A stretch of 8,426 bases of DNA from Clostridiales bacterium (lineage in GTDB: Bacteria > Bacillota > Clostridia > Oscillospirales > CAG-272): NCBI GenBank assembly GCA_016280525.1, contig JAEEGW010000033.1:1-8426 (forward strand), written 5' to 3'. The position numbers and the translations under genes are program-made. The notes beneath the pieces were generated by a model. That model was given only the letters and a program-made list of their open reading frames with translations. It was not told the origin of the DNA and made no database searches. Position 1 is the stretch's first letter, and the number at the start of each line of letters is the position of its first letter. Positions 1-5,901 of the stretch are shown in pieces.

Positions 1-512
1 ACCATAAGCGAGTTTGCCATATTGTACCGCGCGTCGCCCATGAACACGAGCTTTTTGCCTTTGAGACTGCCGAAATGTTCCTTTATCGTCAGCATATCGG
101 CTAAAATCTGCGTCGGGTGGAATTCGTTTGTTAAACCGTTCCACACCGGAACGCCGGAGAACGCCGCAAGCTCTTCAACGATCTTTTGCCCGTAACCGCG
201 GTATTCGATGCCGTCAAACATCCTGCCCAGAACTCTCGCCGTGTCTTTTATGCTCTCCTTTTTGCCTATCTGCGAGCCTTCCGCCAAATAGACCGGATGC
301 ATGCCGAGATCGTATGAGGCGACCTCAAACGCGCAGCGTGTGCGCGTGCTCGTTTTTTCAAATATCAAAGCCACGCTTTTTCCCGCGCACAGTTTGTGAG
401 ACGTGCCCTGTTTTTTCAGCTTTTTGAATTTTTCGGAAAGCGCTATAAGATACTCTATCTCCTCGCCCGACAGGTCAAGAAGTTTTAAAAAGCTCTTTTT
501 ATATAAACTCAT
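1..512 (-). CDS. argF: Ornithine carbamoyltransferase, C-terminal part beyond the window
   Basis: Transfers the carbamoyl group from carbamoyl phosphate to ornithine, giving citrulline for ArgG; a cytoplasmic enzyme. Reading leftward from the ATG at 512-510 gives 170 codons with no stop before the window edge, about half of the usual 310-335 residues. The carbamoyl-phosphate-binding STRTR motif is at residues 55-59. The SQIGKKES stretch is at 80-87, the DTARVLGRM helix at 90-98, HPTQ at 132-135, and GDARYNM at 159-165 begins the ornithine-binding domain. The start is fixed by the ATGA overlap with the argH stop (4 nt), implying translational coupling in a G-H-F operon. The SQIG plus HPTQ motifs resemble E. 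coli ArgF and catabolic ArcB enzymes more than the B. subtilis ArgF type (HPCQ). The biosynthetic operon and ArgR boxes argue for the anabolic role. Identification is very secure; the argF/arcB label rests on context. Confidence 0.96.
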   Translation of the reverse strand, partial: MSLYKKSFLKLLDLSGEEIEYLIALSEKFKKLKKQGTSHKLCAGKSVALIFEKTSTRTRCAFEVASYDLGMHPVYLAEGSQIGKKESIKDTARVLGRMFDGIEYRGYGQKIVEELAAFSGVPVWNGLTNEFHPTQILADMLTIKEHFGSLKGKKLVFMGDARYNMANSLM

Positions 513-1882
513 ATCACAGCCTCTTTTATGTATTTTATCTGCTTTTCAACCGACGCTACGGAAGTTCCGCCGTAGCTTTGGCGCTTTGACACGCAGTTGT
601 ATAGATCGACAGCTTCGTAAATTCCGTTATCTATAAGAGCGGAGAACTGCCTGTATTCGTCAAGCGTAAGCGCCTCCAGCGTTTTGTCGTTTTGTATGCA
701 GTATGAAACGATCTGTCCGGAGATCTTATAAGCGGAGCGGAACGGCAGACCTTTTATAACGAGATAATCTGCAAGATCCGTCGCGTTTATAAAGCCCTTC
801 TGCGCGGCTTTTTTCATGTTTTCCGTCTTTGCCTTCATAGTTTTTATCATTCCGACGTAAACGTCAAGGCACGTTATCACCGTGTCGACCGCGTCGAATA
901 CCGGCTCTTTGTCTTCCTGCATATCCTTGTTGTACGCAAGCGGAAGTCCCTTCATAACGGTAAGAAGCGTCATAAGATCGCCGTAAACGCGGCCGGTCTT
1001 ACCGCGGGCAAGCTCCGCCATGTCCGGATTCTTTTTCTGCGGCATGATAGACGAGCCGGTCGTATAGCTGTCCGACAGCTCTATAAACCCGAATTCCCAG
1101 CTTGACCAGAGAATGATCTCCTCCGATAGACGCGACAGATGCATCATAAGAGTTGATAATGCGGATAAAAACTCAATTGCAAAATCGCGGTCGGACACGC
1201 CGTCAAGCGAGTTTTCGCAGACGGATGAAAAACCGAGAAGCTGCGCTTCAAACTGCCTGTCGGTATCGTACGTCGTTCCGGCTAACGCGCAGCAGCCGAT
1301 TGGAGACACGTCGGTGCGCTTCTTGCAGTCTTTGAGCCTGTCAATATCGCGCAACAGCATCATTGCGTAAGCGCAGAGATAATGACCGAAAGTCACGGGC
1401 TGCGCGCGCTGAAGATGCGTATATCCCGGCATTATCGCGTCTTTATATTCTTCCGCTTTGTCCGCCAGCGCGGAGACGAGGAGCTTTATTTTGCCTGTGA
1501 CGGTATCTGTATTCGTCTTCGTCCACATACGGAGATCGAGCGCGACCTGGTCGTTTCTGCTCCTCGCCGTATGCAGTTTCTTTCCGGTATCGCCAATGCG
1601 GTCCGTCAGAACCTGCTCAACGAACATGTGTATATCTTCGCAGTCGGGGGAGGGAGACAGCGCGCCGCTCTGCATATCGTCAAGTATGCCGGCAAGCCCG
1701 TCGACTATCAGCTCGGCTTCTATTGTCGAAATTATATTTTTGTGAGCAAGCATCTGCGCGTGCGCTATGCTCCCCGTTATGTCCTCGCAGAACATACGGG
1801 AATCGAATGATATGGAAGAATTGAAATCGTCCGCTGTTTTATCGGTTACGCCGTCGCTGCGGCCCGCCCACATTTTTTTCAT
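509..1882 (-). CDS. argH: Argininosuccinate lyase
   Basis: Cleaves argininosuccinate to arginine and fumarate, the last step of arginine synthesis; a homotetramer of the fumarase/aspartase superfamily in the cytoplasm. The 457 residues match the family's usual ~455-470. The N-terminal MWAGR lead is the counterpart of the usual M-WGGRF. HTARSRNDQ is at residues 104-112. The catalytic histidine is in YTHLQRAQP (H156, 154-162). The superfamily signature loop GSSIMPQKKNP, with the catalytic serine and the flexible lid, is at 275-285. The start at 1882 follows GAGG with 5 nt spacing; the Met at residue 4 would sit 14 nt away and is less likely. The gene lies 9 nt after the argG stop, and its TGA overlaps the argF start, so it is the middle gene of a coupled operon. 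No truncation or missing active-site residue seen. Confidence 0.98.
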   Translation of the reverse strand: MKKMWAGRSDGVTDKTADDFNSSISFDSRMFCEDITGSIAHAQMLAHKNIISTIEAELIVDGLAGILDDMQSGALSPSPDCEDIHMFVEQVLTDRIGDTGKKLHTARSRNDQVALDLRMWTKTNTDTVTGKIKLLVSALADKAEEYKDAIMPGYTHLQRAQPVTFGHYLCAYAMMLLRDIDRLKDCKKRTDVSPIGCCALAGTTYDTDRQFEAQLLGFSSVCENSLDGVSDRDFAIEFLSALSTLMMHLSRLSEEIILWSSWEFGFIELSDSYTTGSSIMPQKKNPDMAELARGKTGRVYGDLMTLLTVMKGLPLAYNKDMQEDKEPVFDAVDTVITCLDVYVGMIKTMKAKTENMKKAAQKGFINATDLADYLVIKGLPFRSAYKISGQIVSYCIQNDKTLEALTLDEYRQFSALIDNGIYEAVDLYNCVSKRQSYGGTSVASVEKQIKYIKEAVI

Positions 1883-1891
1883 TTTTACCTC

Positions 1892-3112
1892 TTATTTTTT
1901 GTTATATACCTGAGCCTGTACCTTTGTCGGAAGACCGAAAAGGTTTATAAATCCGGTAGCGTCAGCCTGGTTGTAAACGTTGTCTTCGCCGAAGGTCGCA
2001 AGCTCTTCGGAATACAGCGCGTAATCAGACCAGACGCCGGCTTTTATAATATTGCCCTTGTAGAGTTTGAGTTTTACTTTACCCGTAACGTGCTTCTGCG
2101 TTGACGTAACGAAAGCGGATAACGCCTCGCGCAGAGGAGAAAACCACAGGCCGTTGTAAACGAGCTCCGCAAACGAGATGGAAAGCTCCTGCTTTTTGTG
2201 CATCGTCATCTTATCCAAAGTCAGCGTTTCGAGATAATCGTGCGCAAAATAGAGTATCTCGCCGCCCGGGGTTTCGTATACGCCGCGGCATTTGAGACCT
2301 ACGAGCCTGTTTTCTATAATATCGAGCAGTCCTATTCCGTTTTTGCCGCCGAGCTCGTTGAGCTTCAGAATTATATCTTTTGCGCTCATTTTCTCGTCGT
2401 TCAAAGCGACCGGCTTGCCTTCTTCAAAATCAAGCGTTATGTAAGTCGGCTCATCCGGCGCCTGGAGCGGGGAAACGCTCATTTCAAGGAATCCCGGCTG
2501 CTCGTATTTCGGCTCGTTGCCGGCGTCCTCAAGATCAAGACCCTCGTGCGAGAGATGCCAGAGATTCTTATCCTTTGAATAGTTCGTCTCCCTCGTTATT
2601 TTGAGCGGTACGTTGTGAGCTTCAGCGTAATCTATTTCTTCCTCACGCGATTTGATGCTCCATTCACGCCACGGGGCGATTATCTTCATATCCGGCGCAA
2701 ACGCCTTTATTGCAAGCTCAAAGCGGACCTGGTCGTTGCCTTTGCCGGTGCAGCCGTGGCATATAGCATCCGCGCCTTCCGCCAAAGCTATTTCTACGAT
2801 CCTTTTGGCTATTATCGGACGTGCAAACGACGTACCGAGCATATATTTTTCATAAAGGGCGCCTGCCTGTACCGTCGGGATTATGAAATCGTTTACGAAT
2901 TCCTCCGTCAGATCTTCTATATAAAGCTTTGACGCGCCGGTCTTTATGGCCTTTTCTTCAAGTCCGTCAAGCTCCGTGCCCTGGCCTACGTTGCCGGAAA
3001 CGGCTATGACCTCACAGTTGTTGTAGTTTTCCTTTAACCACGGTATAATAACGGACGTGTCAAGACCGCCGGAATATGCAAGCACTACTTTTTTGATATT
3101 ATCTTTATTCAT
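1892..3112 (-). CDS. argG: Argininosuccinate synthase
   Basis: Condenses citrulline with aspartate using ATP to give argininosuccinate, which ArgH then splits. The 406 residues match the usual ~400 of the short bacterial type. The N-type ATP pyrophosphatase PP-loop AYSGGLDTS is at residues 12-20. The YMLGTSFARP segment at 90-99 and GCTGKGNDQVRFE at 120-132 form the citrulline, aspartate and ATP sites. The synthetase fold continues to a C-terminal oligomerisation arm (to ~404). The reading frame is open upstream to a Met codon at 3154, but I start at 3112. A strong GGAGG (minus strand, 3122-3126) sits 9 nt before that ATG, and the 3154 codon lies upstream of the predicted transcript start. argG is the first gene of argG-argH-argF, directly behind an ArgR-controlled promoter. 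Confidence 0.98.
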   Translation of the reverse strand: MNKDNIKKVVLAYSGGLDTSVIIPWLKENYNNCEVIAVSGNVGQGTELDGLEEKAIKTGASKLYIEDLTEEFVNDFIIPTVQAGALYEKYMLGTSFARPIIAKRIVEIALAEGADAICHGCTGKGNDQVRFELAIKAFAPDMKIIAPWREWSIKSREEEIDYAEAHNVPLKITRETNYSKDKNLWHLSHEGLDLEDAGNEPKYEQPGFLEMSVSPLQAPDEPTYITLDFEEGKPVALNDEKMSAKDIILKLNELGGKNGIGLLDIIENRLVGLKCRGVYETPGGEILYFAHDYLETLTLDKMTMHKKQELSISFAELVYNGLWFSPLREALSAFVTSTQKHVTGKVKLKLYKGNIIKAGVWSDYALYSEELATFGEDNVYNQADATGFINLFGLPTKVQAQVYNKK

Positions 3113-3142
3113 TTTATTTCGCCTCCGAATTTTTATGTATGC

Positions 3143-3171
3143 ATTATACTGCATAAATATGCAAAAGTCAA
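3143..3171 (-). promoter_or_regulatory. argG: Sigma-A promoter of the argGHF operon
   Basis: On the minus strand the -35 box TTGACT occupies 3171-3166 and a perfect -10 box TATAAT occupies 3148-3143, separated by exactly 17 bp. The expected transcript start is near 3136, giving a short leader of ~25 nt that includes the GGAGG ribosome binding site at 3126-3122. The leader is too short for an attenuator or riboswitch, so control should act at initiation through the operators described separately. Confidence 0.92.
3148..3165. promoter_or_regulatory. ARG box 1 (ArgR operator) inside the promoter spacer
   Basis: The 14-bp core TGCATAAATATGCA (3150-3163) is a palindrome except for its central bases. 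It fits the ArgR operator pattern of two TGAAT/TGCAT-like half sites around a 4-bp A/T centre. The 18-bp box exactly covers the stretch between the -35 and -10 elements, so bound ArgR would exclude RNA polymerase. The operator type is known for ArgR/AhrC families; the regulator gene itself is not in the window. A poorer half-site (ATGCA at 3139-3143) adjoins it 2 bp downstream and could be a weak neighbouring box. Confidence 0.85.
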
Positions 3172-3178
3172 TAGGATA

Positions 3179-3196
3179 AATGAAAAAATATGCATA
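3179..3196. promoter_or_regulatory. ARG box 2 (upstream ArgR operator)
   Basis: The core TGAAAAAATATGCA (3181-3194) reads as TGAAA, A/T centre, ATGCA, again matching the ArgR half-site arrangement with one imperfect arm. Its centre is 31 bp from the centre of box 1, close to three helical turns. Both boxes therefore face the same side of the DNA and could be held by one ArgR hexamer. It lies just upstream of the -35 box. Confidence 0.7.
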
Positions 3197-3211
3197 AATT
3201 TTGAAATTCGG

Positions 3212-3254
3212 AGAATAAAATACATAAAACCGCGATTTGAATCACGGTTTTATG
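3212..3254 (-). terminator. Rho-independent terminator of the ftsZ-like gene
   Basis: Arms at 3223-3236 and 3241-3254 form a 14-bp stem with a 4-nt loop. The only irregular pair is G-U when read as minus-strand RNA but C-A as plus-strand RNA, so the hairpin is better on the minus strand. A U-rich run (UAUUUUAUU, 3222-3214) follows on that strand. It begins 22 nt past the ftsZ-like stop codon and separates that gene from the argG promoter, so the two are independent units. Confidence 0.85.
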
Positions 3255-3276
3255 CAATTTATACAATATTTTTGTA

Positions 3277-4209
3277 TTATTTTACGCCGGAAGCAATTAT
3301 GGATACTTTGATAAGATCTCCAAGAGAATCGTCAAAGTCAAAGCCCCAGATGATATTCGCGTCGGGCGAGGTCGTTTCCGCTATCTTGTTGGAGATATCG
3401 TTAATCTCTTCAAGCGATACGTTGTGGTTCGCGGAAAGATATATGATTAAGCCCTTCGCGTCGTTCATGCCTTTTTCAAGAAGCGGGTTCTTGATAACGG
3501 CTTCAACAACTTTTCTGACTCTGTCGTTGCCTTCCGCAACGGCGTTGCCTATGAATATATCGCCGGAATTGCGGAGGACCGTATTGATATCCGCGATATC
3601 TATGTTGATAAGCATTGCTTTGGTGAGTATTTCAAGCACGGACAGAACGCTTTCGCACAAAACGTCGTCAATAAGACGGAAGGCGTTGGCAAACGTGATC
3701 TTCTGCGTGGTGGAGTTCTTGACGTTCTCGTTCGGGATGATTATAACGGCGTCGGAATATTTGCGGAGCTCTTCAAGTCCCACGTCCGCGACAGCCATTC
3801 TGCGCGAGCCTTCAAATGCAAACGGCTTTGTTACTACGGCTATCGTAAGAGCGCCGGCTTCGTGAGCGGCTTTCGCAACTATCGGAGCGGCTCCGGAACC
3901 CGTACCGCCGCCGAGACCTGCCGCGATGAACGCGACGACGCAGTCCTTGAACAGATCGAGAAGAAGTTCGTAGTTTTCTTCCGCCGCGGCTTTGCCGAGA
4001 GAAGCGTTACCGCCGCAGCCTCTGCCGGAGCCGTGATTTGCGCCGAGATGTATCGGCGTGACCGCGGACGAGCGCAGAGCTTTTTTATCGGTATCTATAC
4101 CGTAATAAGTTATTCCGTTTGGTTTTGCGTCAGCAACGCGGCAAACGGAGTTGTTACCGCCGCAGCCTACTCCCGCGACTGTGATCTTCATAAAATCGTT
4201 TTCAAACAT
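3277..4209 (-). CDS. FtsZ-family tubulin-like GTPase lacking the C-terminal tail
   Basis: A 310-residue cytoplasmic GTPase of the FtsZ family, expected to polymerise. The GTP-binding loop T1 is GVGCGGNN (13-20). The tubulin signature is GGGTGSG (100-106), followed by AAP. TKPFAFEG is at 127-134, IIPNEN at 157-162, and the T7 synergy loop NIDIAD at 202-207 keeps N202, D204 and D207, so hydrolysis across the subunit interface should work. The fold ends with the usual last strand (VSIIASG) and then stops. The variable linker and C-terminal peptide that bind FtsA, SepF, ZapA-type partners or MinC/EzrA in ordinary FtsZ (typically 350-400 residues) are absent. The start is set by AGGAG 8 nt upstream; an in-frame Met at 4248 lies at or before the predicted transcript start. 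The gene is monocistronic with no dcw neighbours. I read it as a second FtsZ paralogue, so I assign no symbol. Confidence 0.93.
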   Translation of the reverse strand: MFENDFMKITVAGVGCGGNNSVCRVADAKPNGITYYGIDTDKKALRSSAVTPIHLGANHGSGRGCGGNASLGKAAAEENYELLLDLFKDCVVAFIAAGLGGGTGSGAAPIVAKAAHEAGALTIAVVTKPFAFEGSRRMAVADVGLEELRKYSDAVIIIPNENVKNSTTQKITFANAFRLIDDVLCESVLSVLEILTKAMLINIDIADINTVLRNSGDIFIGNAVAEGNDRVRKVVEAVIKNPLLEKGMNDAKGLIIYLSANHNVSLEEINDISNKIAETTSPDANIIWGFDFDDSLGDLIKVSIIASGVK

Positions 4210-4253
4210 AGTTTTATCTCCTGAATTAGTTCTGATAAATGTATTCAAGATGT

Positions 4254-4282
4254 ATTATAAACTATAAAATCGGATTTGACAA
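4254..4282 (-). promoter_or_regulatory. Sigma-A promoter of the ftsZ-like gene
   Basis: On the minus strand the -35 box TTGTCA (4282-4277) and a perfect -10 box TATAAT (4259-4254) are separated by 17 bp. The predicted start is near 4247, giving a ~38-nt leader that carries AGGAG before the ATG at 4209. Phased A/T tracts lie directly upstream of the -35 box and could act as an UP element. Confidence 0.88.
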
Positions 4283-4285
4283 GAG

Positions 4286-4322
4286 TTTTTTGCAAAAAAT
4301 ACTCAAAAATTTGCAAAAAATA
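4286..4322. promoter_or_regulatory. Helically phased A-tracts (likely curved DNA / UP-element region)
   Basis: Three plus-strand A-tracts (4294-4299, 4305-4309, 4315-4320) have centres at 4296.5, 4307 and 4317.5, a 10.5-bp period equal to the B-DNA helical repeat. The outer two are part of a 13-bp direct repeat (4289-4301 and 4310-4322) with a 21-bp offset. A T6 run precedes them at 4286-4291. Phased A-tracts are known to bend DNA. The position is immediately upstream of the ftsZ-like -35 box, between two divergent promoters. A regulatory effect is inference. Confidence 0.6.
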
Positions 4323-4346
4323 ATTATTTTCGCATTATTTTTTTGT

Positions 4347-4364
4347 GATTTGCCCGATTTGCCT
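4347..4364 (+). repeat. Tandem 9-bp repeat upstream of the barrel-protein promoter
   Basis: GATTTGCCC at 4347-4355 is followed directly by GATTTGCCT at 4356-4364. It lies 31 bp upstream of the plus-strand -35 box and is more GC-rich than its surroundings. It could be a direct-repeat operator for a sugar-responsive regulator, but nothing in the window identifies a regulator. Confidence 0.4.
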
Positions 4365-4395
4365 CCCGATATCAGGTTTATAAGCGCGGTAAGGC

Positions 4396-4424
4396 TTGAT
4401 TTTTTTGCGCGTTCGTGTTATAAT
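4396..4424 (+). promoter_or_regulatory. Sigma-A promoter (extended -10) of the glycoside-hydrolase-like gene
   Basis: The -35 box TTGATT (4396-4401) and a perfect TATAAT (4419-4424) are separated by 17 bp, with TG at 4416-4417 giving an extended -10 element. Transcription should start near 4431, leaving a ~25-nt leader containing AAAGGAG. No riboswitch or hairpin fits in that leader. Confidence 0.9.
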
Positions 4425-4455
4425 CAAAAAGAAAAAAGAAAGGAGCGATTATGCA

Positions 4456-5697
4456 ATGAATAAAATATTTGAAAAAGACAGAATAATTTTAGGCGCGTAT
4501 ATCCTGCAGCCGTACGCCAGATCGGAGCAGCATATAAAAGAGCTTGCGGAATGCGGTATTGAGCTTATCGTATGCTTCGGCACACCGGACGAAAAAACGC
4601 TCGATCTGCTTGAAAAATATCACGTCGGCTGCATTGTAACGGGCATATTCCCGCACTGGTGGGGCGGCGACGGAGAAAGAGCCGGCAAACTTGCCGAGTT
4701 GAACCCGATAGAAAATTATTACGAAGGCAAAAAGAATTTCGCAGATCATCCCGCAATATGGGGCGTAGATATAGGCGACGAGCCGTCCGCGCTTGATTTT
4801 GAATACTACGGCAAAGTCGCGGATACTGTTGACAGACTTTTTGTAAATCAGTTCCCGTATCTTAATCTATATCCGAACTACGCGTCCGTCGCGACCAACA
4901 GCGAGGATCAGACTTTATCTCAGCTCGGAACGGCAACGTATGAGGAGCATATTGATGAATATATTAAAAAAATAGCTCTGCCTTATATCAGCTACGATTT
5001 CTACATTTATTCGCTGCCGGAGAGCATCGGCGAAGGCAAAATGTACGATAATTACCGCATTGTTGCCGACGCGTGCAGGAAAACGGGACGCGACTTCTGG
5101 TACATACCGCAGGTAAACAGTCTTGACCCGAACGTATTTACCTCTGAAAACAAACTGCGTTATCAGGCGTATACCGCTTTGTGCTACGGCGCGACCGTAA
5201 TAAACTGGGCTTGCTATACGGGCGGCTGGTGGAGCAACAACGTGCTCGATACGAACGGAAACAAAACGGAACAGTACGATAAGCTCAAAAATATAAACGC
5301 GGAAATAATGAAATTATCCGGTGTGTATATGAAATACAGAAACGTCGACACGCATCTTATAGGTTTTGAAAACGAAGCGTGGCTTCACGATTTCCCGCAG
5401 ATAAAACCGGTAAAATCGCTTGATACAGGCGTTGTAAGAGATCTTAAAGCGGAAAACGGCAGACTTGCAGTCGGGCAGATGATACACAAAACGGACCCGT
5501 CAAAATCTGCTTACGTGATCTGCAACGTATCCGACGCGTACGACAAATCTCCTTCAAAAGCGAAGATCAGCTTCTCCGTAAGAGAAAGAACGGTAAAAGT
5601 TTACAGCGGAGAAGGCACGGTGTCTCTAAATAAGAAAGACGATACTTACGAATTCGACCTCGAAACCTGCCGCGGAGCAATAATAACAATCGAATAA
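4456..5697 (+). CDS. Glycoside-hydrolase-like TIM-barrel protein of unknown substrate
   Basis: A 413-residue protein that looks like a clan-A-type (beta/alpha)8 barrel (about 8-330) plus a C-terminal beta-sandwich (about 345-413). Barrel cues are LGAYI (12-16), GIELIVCFG (34-42), CIVTGIFPHWWGG (59-71), HPAIWGVDIGDEPSA (98-112), PYISYDFYIY (176-185), FWYIPQV (214-220), and LRYQAYTALCYGA (234-246) leading to INWACYTGGWW (249-259). E109 in GDEP sits where clan-A acid/base glutamates lie. The strand-7 position expected for the nucleophile seems to be Q219, so the mechanism is uncertain. There is no signal peptide or membrane segment, so an intracellular substrate such as an imported oligosaccharide is likely. 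The start at 4456 lies 10 nt after AGGAG. The in-frame ATG at 4396 overlaps no coding evidence because it is inside the -35 box. It stands alone, without transporter or regulator genes. I do not recognise the exact family. Confidence 0.75.
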   Translation: MNKIFEKDRIILGAYILQPYARSEQHIKELAECGIELIVCFGTPDEKTLDLLEKYHVGCIVTGIFPHWWGGDGERAGKLAELNPIENYYEGKKNFADHPAIWGVDIGDEPSALDFEYYGKVADTVDRLFVNQFPYLNLYPNYASVATNSEDQTLSQLGTATYEEHIDEYIKKIALPYISYDFYIYSLPESIGEGKMYDNYRIVADACRKTGRDFWYIPQVNSLDPNVFTSENKLRYQAYTALCYGATVINWACYTGGWWSNNVLDTNGNKTEQYDKLKNINAEIMKLSGVYMKYRNVDTHLIGFENEAWLHDFPQIKPVKSLDTGVVRDLKAENGRLAVGQMIHKTDPSKSAYVICNVSDAYDKSPSKAKISFSVRERTVKVYSGEGTVSLNKKDDTYEFDLETCRGAIITIE

Positions 5698-5730
5698 AAA
5701 AATCGGGAGCAGAAGCTCCCGATCTTTTTG
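5695..5730. terminator. Bidirectional Rho-independent terminator
   Basis: A perfect 9-bp stem ATCGGGAGC/GCTCCCGAT (5702-5710 and 5715-5723) with the loop AGAA is followed by CTTTTTG on the plus strand. It is preceded by seven A residues (5695-5701), a T7 run when read on the minus strand. It begins only 4 nt after the barrel-protein stop codon and also faces the convergent ATPase gene. Confidence 0.92.
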
Positions 5731-5745
5731 TAGAAAAATTTATAC

Positions 5746-5863
5746 AAAACTCCTTCCGTCACGGCTTTGCCGTGCCACCTCCCTCAAAGAGGGAGGCAAA
5801 TCAAGGCTCCCTCTCCGAGGGAGCTGTCATCCGGGAAAATTTCTGGATGACTGAGGGAGTTTT
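5746..5863. repeat. 118-bp palindromic intergenic repeat element (MITE/REP-like)
   Basis: The ends are 16-bp imperfect inverted repeats (5746-5761 and 5848-5863, 2 mismatches), AAAACTCC outward and GGAGTTTT at the far end. Four stems lie inside: CACGGC/GCCGTG (5760-5774), CCTCCCTC/GAGGGAGG (5778-5796), GCTCCCTC/GAGGGAGC (5806-5824) and GTCATCC/GGATGAC (5826-5851). It has no coding capacity. I recall very similar CTCCCTC-stem repeats scattered in gut Clostridia genomes; copy number cannot be judged from one copy. The T runs past both ends mean it may also terminate transcription in either direction. It lies between two convergent genes, a typical site for such elements. Confidence 0.8.
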
Positions 5864-5901
5864 TTTACTTTAATCATGAGCAACAAATTCCCGATCCTAT
5901 C

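Noticed and set aside
128..427. 99-codon open frame on the plus strand opposite argF
   Set aside because: The translation is low-complexity Arg/Cys/Ser-rich, there is no Shine-Dalgarno, and it is antisense to conserved argF coding sequence.
3113..3154. Longer argG protein starting at the in-frame Met codon at 3154
   Set aside because: That codon lies upstream of the predicted transcript start, and the extension runs through the -10 box. The ATG at 3112 has a strong GGAGG and gives the family's usual N-terminus.
3261..3277. ATACAA/TTGTAT hairpin at the ftsZ-like stop codon as the terminator
   Set aside because: The stem is only 6 bp and almost all A/T, and it overlaps the stop codon. The 14-bp stem at 3223-3254 with a U-rich tail is a much better terminator.
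3272..3865. 197-codon open frame on the plus strand opposite the ftsZ-like gene
   Set aside because: It is antisense to a well-supported gene, lacks a ribosome binding site, and its translation has no recognisable domain; it mirrors codon bias on the other strand.
4210..4248. Longer FtsZ-like protein starting at 4248
   Set aside because: It would begin at or before the predicted transcript start (~4247), has no Shine-Dalgarno, and its extra 13 residues contain the AGGAG used by the 4209 start.
4276..4304. Plus-strand TTGACA at 4276-4281 as a second promoter for the barrel-protein gene
   Set aside because: The best -10 match at a 16-bp spacing is only AATACT (4298-4303), 4 of 6 bases. The TTGATT/extended TATAAT promoter at 4396-4424 is far better and correctly placed.
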